From the NCBI RefSeq assembly GCF_963678425.1, contig NZ_OY782855.1, forward strand, positions 124,001 through 188,000: a stretch of 64,000 bases of DNA, read 5' to 3'. Under the pieces are notes generated by a model. That model saw only the letters and a list, made by a program, of their open reading frames with translations, had not been told where the DNA came from and ran no database searches. Positions 44,861 to 50,879 of the stretch are shown here, in pieces (the stretch's first letter is position 1; every line of letters starts with the position of its first letter). Made by a program: the position numbers and the translations under genes. This stretch comes from an uncultured Bacteroides sp. GTDB taxonomy: Bacteria > Bacteroidota > Bacteroidia > Bacteroidales > Bacteroidaceae.

Positions 44861-44939
44861 CACCCGGGTGTATATCGCCTGTACACCCAGGTGGAGTTTG
44901 TTTTTACACCCGGGTGTAAGAGGCGGATACACCCGGGTG
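44861..44939. repeat. four CACCCGGGTG palindromes at exact 23-bp spacing in the operon leader
   Basis: CACCCGGGTG starts at 44861, 44884 (one base changed: CACCCAGGTG), 44907 and 44930, each 23 bp apart. Copies 2 to 4 are preceded by TA. GC-rich palindromes stand out in this AT-rich gap. They lie between the promoter and the HU gene, where a bound protein would block transcription or the RNA could fold copy-to-copy. Confidence 0.88.
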
Positions 44940-44981
44940 TGCAGAAAATAACCTGATTATAAATTAATTAAACAAATAAGT

Positions 44982-45380
44982 ATGTCTTTATATGTTGTTC
45001 GTCAAAAAGTAGATAAGAGTAAAGAAGAAGAGAAAGTGCGCTATCACGGCGTTCCGGTTAGTTCCGGGCAAATAGGGATAGATGAGTTGGCAAAGGATAT
45101 CAGCGGGCGTTGTTCGCTTCATGAATCAGATGTGCATGCAGCTGTTATTGCATTGGGAGATGCGATGCAAACATACCTGATGAAAGGAAATACGGTTCAT
45201 CTGAAAAACATCGGTCTGTTTTCCATATCAGCAGGCAGCGAAGGTTTTGAAACACCCGATGAGTGTACACCATCAAAAGTAACGGCGCAGCGTGTTTGCT
45301 TCAAAGCAGACAAAGAAATGCGCAGTATGCTGCCTCAGATAAAGTATCAGCGCACTTACAGAGAAACGACAAAAAAGTAA
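44982..45380 (+). CDS. HU-HIG-type DNA-binding protein
   Basis: A 132-residue HU/IHF-fold protein of the Bacteroidetes histone-like class. The HU core reads IGIDELAKDISGRCSLHESDVHAAVIALGDAMQTYLMKGNTVHLKNIGLFSISAGS, followed by a basic, less conserved tail (KVTAQRVCFKADKEMRSML). Proteins of this class are larger and more varied than true HU and often sit beside VirE-type genes. It is the first gene of a two-gene operon, with the primase-helicase gene 21 bp later. It is a candidate binder of the leader palindromes or of the CTAG repeats; this is inference. Confidence 0.85.
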   Translation: MSLYVVRQKVDKSKEEEKVRYHGVPVSSGQIGIDELAKDISGRCSLHESDVHAAVIALGDAMQTYLMKGNTVHLKNIGLFSISAGSEGFETPDECTPSKVTAQRVCFKADKEMRSMLPQIKYQRTYRETTKK

Positions 45381-45401
45381 TTAATAACCCTAACTAATTT
45401 T

Positions 45402-47483
45402 ATGAAAATAACACAATACCGTAACGACGGTAAAACACAAACACAACGTATCCTTGAATTTGAAACTGCTGTAGACGCTATGAGAACTGAAGTGAGCAGC
45501 AGACCGGTATCTAACCTGAGACATGTACTTCAGTACGCAATGGCTGGCCAAAATTTTCCGGAGGTGAAGAAACTACCCCGACTGGTCTTTGGAGGAGTCT
45601 TCCGCAAGGATGGCAGTCAGCAGATTTTGTCTTCCTACAATGGTTGTGTAACCATAGAAGTAAATAACCTGGCTGATGCGAATGAGGCGGCACAAATTCG
45701 CGAAAGAGCATCCCAATTGCCGCAAACCTTACTCGCTTTTATTGGCTCTAGCGATAAGAGTGTCAAGATCGTAGTTCCTTTTACATTGCCGGACAGTACA
45801 TTACCCCAGAATCGCAAACTGGCCGAGATGTTTCATGCACAGGCTTATCGCGAGGCGGTAAAATGGTATCAGCCTCAGCTGAAACGCGAAATAGAACTAA
45901 AAGAACCAGTACTGGAACATGGATGCTGCATGAGCTTTGATCCTTCGTTGTATCATAATCCGGATGCCGTGCCTATCCGTATAGAGCAGCCGGTAAGTAT
46001 GCCAGCCGAACCAACGTTTGACGAGGAACGGCAGCAGATGAGTGATCCGTTGCAACGCCTGTTGCCAGGATACGAACGGAGTCACATTATCTCTACGCTG
46101 TTTAGTACCTCCATGTGGGATGCATTGAATTCCGTTGGCAAGGTAGAATGGGAGAGTGGTGAGGTGCTTCCGTTTCTTATTAAACTGGCGGAAAACTGCT
46201 ACCGTTCAGGTATTCCGGAAGAAGATGCGATAAAGTGGACATTGATGTATTATAACCTGAATAAGTACGAACTGGAGGTGCGGACAAACTTCCGCAACAT
46301 TTATACCATCTCAAATAAGTTTGGCGGTAAGCCTTGCATCTCTTCCTCCATGACCTTGGTGGCACAGATGGAGGAGTTTATGAAACGCCGATATCAGCTC
46401 AGACGAAATACGATAAAAGGCATGGTGGAATACAGGGAACTGAAATCTTTCTATTTTGATTTCCGTCCTGTCAATAAACAGGCGCTTAACACGATTTGTC
46501 TCGATGCATTGGCAGAAGGACTTCCGTCCTGGGATGTTGACATCAAGCGTTATGTGGAATCAAACCGTGTGCCCTCTTATGATCCTATTGAAGATTATCT
46601 TCTCAATGTGGGAAAATGGGATGGGAAAGATCGCATTCGTGAACTGGCCGACCGTGTGCCGTGCGACAATCCACAATGGAGAGACCTGTTCTACATTTGG
46701 TTTCTCTCAATGGTGGCTCACTGGCAACAACTTGATCGCAACCATGCAAACAGCACATTGCCGTTGCTAGTGGGCGATCAGGGTTCCGGAAAATCAACTT
46801 ATTGCATGAACATTTTGCCACCCGAGCTGCGAGAGTATTACACTGATGGCATAGACTTCAGTAAGCGTGGAGATGTTCAGCTGGCATTAACCCGCTTTGC
46901 GCTGATAAATATGGACGAGTACGATTCCATCAGTCCCTCTTATCAGGGATTTGTGAAGCATATTCTGCAAAAGGCAGTCGTTCAGGCACGTTTGCCCCAC
47001 GCCAGTGTCACCCAACAGATGCGCAGGTACGCCACATTTATAGCTACAAGCAACAGCTTTGACTTACTAAACGACCCAACTGGTAGCCGTCGTTACATCT
47101 GCATAGCTATATTGGGAGTGATTGATTATAAATCGCCCATTGACTACAAACAACTCTACGCCCAAGCTGTTGAGGCTCTTCGTAACGATGAACGCTACTG
47201 GTTTACTCACGAAGAAGAGGCTTACATCACCAAAAGCAACCGCCGCTTTCAGCAAGTGATGCCCGAAGAGGAAGTTACCGACATCTATTTCCGTTCTCCG
47301 GTAGGCGATGAACCAGCCGAGGAATTGACTTGCGGCGAGATACTGAAACGAATACAACAGCGAGATTCAGGATTTAAATACACTAACACCGCCGCTAAGG
47401 TTTTTGGACGAACATTGAAGAATAAATTCGAGAGTCGTATAGCACACCGTGGAATGGTGTACCAGGTAGTAGAGATTAAATAA
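45402..47483 (+). CDS. BT4734-type primase-like N-terminal domain fused to VirE/D5-like helicase
   Basis: A 693-residue protein. The N-terminal 200 residues match the BT4734-like domain (PF08800), a branch related to archaeo-eukaryotic primases: YNGCVTIEVNNLADANE, then LPQTLLAFIGSSDKSVKIVVPF. The acidic catalytic positions expected of a primase are partly replaced (E and N), as seems usual for this Bacteroides subgroup. The C-terminal half is a VirE/D5-like P-loop ATPase with LLVGDQGSGKSTYC, Walker B ALINMDEYD and a sensor ATFIATSNSFDLLNDPTGSRRY. Replication initiation of a selfish element is the natural guess. The GC content is clearly higher than that of its flanks. Confidence 0.88.
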   Translation: MKITQYRNDGKTQTQRILEFETAVDAMRTEVSSRPVSNLRHVLQYAMAGQNFPEVKKLPRLVFGGVFRKDGSQQILSSYNGCVTIEVNNLADANEAAQIRERASQLPQTLLAFIGSSDKSVKIVVPFTLPDSTLPQNRKLAEMFHAQAYREAVKWYQPQLKREIELKEPVLEHGCCMSFDPSLYHNPDAVPIRIEQPVSMPAEPTFDEERQQMSDPLQRLLPGYERSHIISTLFSTSMWDALNSVGKVEWESGEVLPFLIKLAENCYRSGIPEEDAIKWTLMYYNLNKYELEVRTNFRNIYTISNKFGGKPCISSSMTLVAQMEEFMKRRYQLRRNTIKGMVEYRELKSFYFDFRPVNKQALNTICLDALAEGLPSWDVDIKRYVESNRVPSYDPIEDYLLNVGKWDGKDRIRELADRVPCDNPQWRDLFYIWFLSMVAHWQQLDRNHANSTLPLLVGDQGSGKSTYCMNILPPELREYYTDGIDFSKRGDVQLALTRFALINMDEYDSISPSYQGFVKHILQKAVVQARLPHASVTQQMRRYATFIATSNSFDLLNDPTGSRRYICIAILGVIDYKSPIDYKQLYAQAVEALRNDERYWFTHEEEAYITKSNRRFQQVMPEEEVTDIYFRSPVGDEPAEELTCGEILKRIQQRDSGFKYTNTAAKVFGRTLKNKFESRIAHRGMVYQVVEIK

Positions 47484-47493
47484 GCGAACCAAA

Positions 47494-47637
47494 GCGCTAG
47501 ATCGCTAGATCACCGCTAGATCAAATTTAATTGATCTAGCGGTGATATTTTGTTTATTTATAGATGATTATGTGGGTGGTGCTAGATTGCTAGATCAATT
47601 TTGGGATTTTTTGATTAGTTGAAGACTTTTTTTGTGT
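47494..47637. repeat. right inverted repeat of the HU/primase unit (CTAG motifs)
   Basis: CTAG occurs at 47497, 47505, 47516, 47536, 47582 and 47590 (spacings 8, 11, 20, 46, 8), the exact mirror of the left repeat. It begins 13 bp after the primase-helicase stop. The sequence beyond 47600 (TTTTGGGATTTTTTGATTAG) resembles the flank of the decayed copy after 50508, which sets the outer end near 47637. Confidence 0.85.
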
Positions 47638-47756
47638 TGAAATGAGTCTGTTTATTGAATATTATAAGTGAATTATCATAAATATAAGAATTTTATTCTA
47701 TACGTAATATGATTATAAGAGTGAAATAAAATAATAATTGCTTTTGTGTATTAATT

Positions 47757-47764
47757 TATTTTTG
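47757..47764 (+). promoter_or_regulatory. -7 element TATTTTTG for the orphan gene
   Basis: A TAnnTTTG match 58 bp upstream of the ATG at 47823. The rest of the 47638-47756 gap shows nothing recognisable. Confidence 0.4.
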
Positions 47765-47822
47765 TAAGTTTGTGTATTATATTAAATAAGCCATAGTATT
47801 GATTACTTATTGTTTAAGTGTT

Positions 47823-48833
47823 ATGGAATTAAAGACGATAAATTATTTTTCTCAAAGTATGAAGCCTATTATCTCTGAAATATCAGAAGTGCTTGATAAT
47901 CCAAATCATCCTGAATATAATAATTTATTGAATGATATACAGTCAATTGATTTGGATGAACTGAATAAATTTATAAATGAAAAAGATATTGATTTTTATA
48001 TTAGGAATGTAAAGAATATAGATTTGGAAAGAAAAGCTTTTTTTTTATCAGATTGCTTATATAATGATATTGCATGTAGAAGAATTGAAACATTAGTTAG
48101 CAATAAGGAAAGACCTATGCCTTATGACTCTGTTAATCTGAAGAATATTTTAATAAATAATGAAAAGCTTGTAGATATATCATGCTTTGAATATAATAAT
48201 GGCCTTATTTTCAATAACTTTAGTTATCGTTTATGTCCTTCAATTGATCAAGACAATTCTAGCTATTGGCTTTTCCAAGAGATTATCAAGCTCATATTTA
48301 CCCAACAAAAAAAGTTTTATATTAGGCTTGATCCATTTTTTGAAAAACCAATAAATGAATATCGACCTATGCTTTACAAAATGACGGTTTATGGTAAACC
48401 GTTAAATTGGGAAAGACTTAAGAATATGCAAAAAGATGATTTTGGGCAATTTATAAATGAAAAAGAATACGATAAATACAGCAAGACAGATTATATTTGG
48501 CATGTTGAAAAAAATGAAATACATTTTACGTGTGAAGAATTGCCTACAATTGAAAGCTATAAAATTAGAGGAAGTCGTTATTTTCATGCAATTTTTGATA
48601 AGCTTACAGGCAATATAATACATTGTGACGGAGCAATTAGAATATATAACAAGGCTGAACTAGATAATAGAATGCGAATTCATGTTAAAAGTGTAGATGC
48701 AAGGAAAGTTGGTAAAAGAGTTAAAATATTTAAGACAAATGATATTTTGAATAATCAGGACTTTTCAAAATTAGTAGTGAGTTTTTTTATTTGGAATGAT
48801 GATCTTTTATCATATTTTAGCAAAAATATTTAG
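47823..48833 (+). CDS. hypothetical protein, unknown family
   Basis: A protein of about 336 residues, hydrophilic, rich in Asn, Ile, Lys and Asp, and coded by very AT-rich DNA. I chose the ATG at 47823 (MELKTINYFSQ); the in-frame TTG at 47799 is less likely. There is no signal peptide, membrane helix or recognised motif. The only patterned parts are YRPMLYKMTVYGKPLNW and RGSRYFHAIFDKLTGNIIHCDGAIRIYN, the latter resembling a beta-rich domain. It lies between the HU/primase unit and a DUF234 ATPase. The base composition suggests horizontal origin. Confidence 0.65.
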   Translation: MELKTINYFSQSMKPIISEISEVLDNPNHPEYNNLLNDIQSIDLDELNKFINEKDIDFYIRNVKNIDLERKAFFLSDCLYNDIACRRIETLVSNKERPMPYDSVNLKNILINNEKLVDISCFEYNNGLIFNNFSYRLCPSIDQDNSSYWLFQEIIKLIFTQQKKFYIRLDPFFEKPINEYRPMLYKMTVYGKPLNWERLKNMQKDDFGQFINEKEYDKYSKTDYIWHVEKNEIHFTCEELPTIESYKIRGSRYFHAIFDKLTGNIIHCDGAIRIYNKAELDNRMRIHVKSVDARKVGKRVKIFKTNDILNNQDFSKLVVSFFIWNDDLLSYFSKNI

Positions 48834-48885
48834 AACCTTAAATTCATTGTTTTATTTTATATTAGATCTCAGTTTTCATTTTTAA

Positions 48886-48935
48886 CTTTAATTCTTGATC
48901 ACATATTGACGCTGGAGTTTTATCAAGAATTAAAG
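48886..48935. repeat. 14-bp perfect inverted repeat at the 3' end of the DUF234 ATPase gene
   Basis: CTTTAATTCTTGAT (48886-48899) and its exact complement (48922-48935) are separated by 22 bp. It overlaps the last codons of the minus-strand ATPase gene. There is no T run on either side, so it is a poor intrinsic terminator, though it may act as one. Confidence 0.5.
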
Positions 48936-50249
48936 GTCTTCCATAGACAAACCCTTATACTCAATCTCATAATCACGCAACTGCTTTGAGTCCAACGTCA
49001 ATGTTTCGGCTTTGGCTATCAGCTTTTCCATACTGATATTGCCACGATTGCGTTTTACCTCAGCTATTACCGCTTTGTGGCTCAATTCATCTATTGCAAT
49101 TATGTCAATTTCATTAAGTCCTTTTCTATCCCAATATCCGCCAATATCTGTAAATAACTTACTCTCTTTCATCTTTTCACGGAAATATCGTTCCAATATT
49201 AATCCGCTGTATGTTGGATAATCACGACGAATAATTTCATTCAACTTGTCATAATTTTCGGACTCAATAAAACGGATGTATTTATAGAAGAAACGGAACC
49301 AGAAACAAAGGAAGTTATCACCTATCACATATCGTACATTTTTGGTCTCCGGTTTAGCAAATATGGGACGTAGTTTGGTAATGATGCTAAAATCGTTTTC
49401 TAGTCGTGCCAGATAACCGCCAATTTCACGTTGCAGGTGACCTTCTATCTCACCTCTGGAATTTATGCCACTGGATATATATGCTAATATAGAGAAATAA
49501 GTAGCATAATCTTTGCCAAATTCCTCTATTAAGATATTTCGACCTTCCATCAGAAACGGAGAATTTTCTTTCGTCATCAGATTCACCATTTTGGAATATG
49601 TCAAAGCACGGTTATCTACAAAAAGTTCCACATATTTTGCCACACCTCCGGTAAAAGTGTAAAGAGCCAGCAAGTCCTCGGCAGTATATCCGGGATTGTT
49701 TTCCTGCATTATCTGTTTCAATACGGATACCTTAAAAGGTTGAAGGGTGATTTTGTTAGTAGCTCGTCCGAAAAGAGGTTCTTTATAACTTTCAAAGATT
49801 TTATGCATTAACGAATAGATAGAGCCGCTTAGATAGAGATTGATTTTACTCTTGTCTTTGTTTTGGTCCCAAATATTCTGCATATCGCTATAAACAGATG
49901 GGTTGATATTATAAAATTCCTGGAATTCATCAATAATCAGGTTGAAAGATCTTTGTTTTGATAACTCCATAAGAAAAGCAAATAGCTTTCTGAAAGAATC
50001 AGCCTCACCAAGCATAGGGATACCTAAAACAGATGCAATTTCTTCCTGAAAATCCTGACATAAAAGTTTCTCAGTTTTACGGGCTACAAAGAAGTAAAGC
50101 GTAGGTTGATCTTCTGTTGCTTTAAACAAAAGTTTGGTTTTCCCAATTCGTCTAGGTCCAATTAGCACTGTCATTTGTGCATTCTCTAATGAGTTTTTCT
50201 GAATTTCAAGGAGTGTAGTTAACTCTGTTTCACGATTATAGAACCTCAT
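48930..50249 (-). CDS. AAA ATPase with DUF234/PD-(D/E)XK-like C-terminus
   Basis: A 439-residue P-loop ATPase of the archaeal-ATPase-like/STAND-related class. Walker A is VLIGPRRIGKTKLLF near residue 35 and Walker B is NLIIDEFQEF. A winged helix follows (INSRGEIEGHLQREIGGYLARLENDFSIITK). The C-terminal region contains GGYWDRKGLNEIDIIAIDEL then AVIAEVKRN, a nuclease-like PD-(D/E)XK pattern characteristic of DUF234. The function of such proteins is unknown, and they are common in genomic islands. A palindromic promoter repeat (copy A, 50282-50380) lies just upstream. Confidence 0.88.
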   Translation of the reverse strand: MRFYNRETELTTLLEIQKNSLENAQMTVLIGPRRIGKTKLLFKATEDQPTLYFFVARKTEKLLCQDFQEEIASVLGIPMLGEADSFRKLFAFLMELSKQRSFNLIIDEFQEFYNINPSVYSDMQNIWDQNKDKSKINLYLSGSIYSLMHKIFESYKEPLFGRATNKITLQPFKVSVLKQIMQENNPGYTAEDLLALYTFTGGVAKYVELFVDNRALTYSKMVNLMTKENSPFLMEGRNILIEEFGKDYATYFSILAYISSGINSRGEIEGHLQREIGGYLARLENDFSIITKLRPIFAKPETKNVRYVIGDNFLCFWFRFFYKYIRFIESENYDKLNEIIRRDYPTYSGLILERYFREKMKESKLFTDIGGYWDRKGLNEIDIIAIDELSHKAVIAEVKRNRGNISMEKLIAKAETLTLDSKQLRDYEIEYKGLSMEDL

Positions 50250-50281
50250 AACTCTTTTGTTTTATATGAAAGCATTATACT

Positions 50282-50380
50282 AGTTATCGTAATGGCTATT
50301 ACCGTAATAGCCATTGCGATTACAAATATACAGGATTTATTTTATATAATTACATAAATAATATAGATAATAAATATATA
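50282..50380 (-). repeat. 97-bp dispersed repeat, copy A (promoter/operator of the DUF234 ATPase gene)
   Basis: It begins with a long imperfect palindrome (CGTAATGGCTATTAC then CGTAATAGCCATTGC, with GTTAT/GATTAC ends) and continues as an AT-rich tail. On the minus strand the tail holds a perfect -7 element TATATTTG (50323-50330), so the palindrome lies over the expected transcription start of the ATPase gene. Copies B and C are at 54582 and 59522. Confidence 0.8.
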
Positions 50381-50382
50381 CT

Positions 50383-50481
50383 AGCAACACCGCTAAAGTT
50401 TTTGGGCGAACACTTAAGAATAAATTCGAGAATCGCCTTTCATACCGAGGACTAGTGTACCAAGTAATAGAGATTAAATAA
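50383..50481 (+). pseudogene. remnant of a second BT4734/VirE primase-helicase gene (C-terminal end only)
   Basis: An open stretch of 32 codons ending in a stop, reading NTAKVFGRTLKNKFENRLSY then RGLVYQVIEIK. It aligns with the last 31 residues of the complete gene at 47483 (FGRTLKNKFESRIAHRGMVY). There is no start and no upstream part: the sequence switches abruptly from repeat copy A at about 50381. The flank after the stop keeps two CTAG motifs and part of the right inverted repeat. Confidence 0.85.
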
Positions 50482-50489
50482 GCGATACA

Positions 50490-50545
50490 AGCTAGATTAC
50501 TAGATTATTTTTGGAATTTTTATTTTTATGAGAGATTGATTTTGT
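50490..50545. repeat. decayed right end of a second HU/primase unit
   Basis: GCTAGATTACTAGATTATTT (CTAG at 50492 and 50500, spacing 8) corresponds to the outer CTAG pair of the intact right repeat (47582 and 47590). The following TATTTTTATGAGAGATTG is the mirror of the sequence at the outer edge of the left repeat (about 44597-44614). The inner CTAG cluster is missing here. Confidence 0.7.
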
Positions 50546-50630
50546 AATGATATAAATATATTAATATAACAGTAACGTAATTTACATTTTATTAAAAAGT
50601 ATAATGTTCTTTTATTCTAACAATGTACCA

Positions 50631-50812
50631 TGTTTTGAAACAAAATGCGATAGATTAATCCTATGTTTTGGAACGAAATGAGTTCCTATAAGCTTATGTT
50701 TTGGAACAAAAATGCTTCGAGTAAGCTTATGCTTTGGAACAAATTTGGCTTGAATAAGCTTATGTTTTGAAACAAAAATGCTTCGAGAAAGCTTATGTTT
50801 TAGAACAAAAAA
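50631..50812. repeat. six 33-bp repeats with palindromic TGTTTTGGAACAAAA-type core
   Basis: TGTTTTGG-type cores begin at 50631, 50664, 50697, 50730, 50763 and 50796, exactly 33 bp apart. Between cores the later units share TGCTTCGAGTAAGCTTA-like linkers. The first unit is the most diverged. The array sits upstream of the DUF4143 ATPase promoter. It is not a CRISPR array, since there are no unique spacers and no cas genes. Confidence 0.88.
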
Positions 50813-50847
50813 TGTAATATAATACTTGTATATTTAAACTTAATGTT

Positions 50848-50855
50848 TATATTTG
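50848..50855 (+). promoter_or_regulatory. -7 element TATATTTG for the DUF4143 ATPase gene
   Basis: A perfect TAnnTTTG 24 bp before the ATG at 50880. It overlaps an in-frame TTG at 50853, which is therefore not the start. Confidence 0.6.
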
Positions 50856-50879
50856 TTGCTGAAAATCAAAAGAATAGAT

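Larger units (their letters stand above)
44589..47637 (+). mobile_element. candidate ~3 kb selfish unit: HU-like and primase-helicase genes between long inverted repeats
   Basis: Two co-directed genes (44982-47483) lie between inverted repeats of about 140 bp. Each repeat carries six CTAG-centred motifs whose spacings mirror each other exactly. The unit has its own promoter and a palindrome array in its leader. It encodes replication-type functions but no recombinase or transposase that I recognise. A decayed right end of a second copy is at 50383-50545. Calling it mobile is inference from the repeats and the second copy. Confidence 0.55.

Noticed and set aside
44982..47483. Prophage
   Set aside because: HU-like and primase-helicase genes could come from a phage, but there are no structural, packaging, lysis or integrase genes around them.
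44589..47637. Invertible DNA segment (phase-variable promoter)
   Set aside because: Inverted repeats flank the unit, but no invertase is nearby and the promoter is inside the unit reading its own genes, so inversion would change nothing obvious.
48886..48935. Intrinsic terminator
   Set aside because: The stem is perfect, but no T run follows on either strand, so I list it only as an inverted repeat.
50631..50812. CRISPR array
   Set aside because: The 33-bp period is a whole repeated unit with partly conserved linkers, not repeats plus unique spacers; no cas genes are near.
50853..50879. Upstream TTG start for the DUF4143 ATPase
   Set aside because: It overlaps the -7 element TATATTTG; the family-like start is the ATG at 50880.
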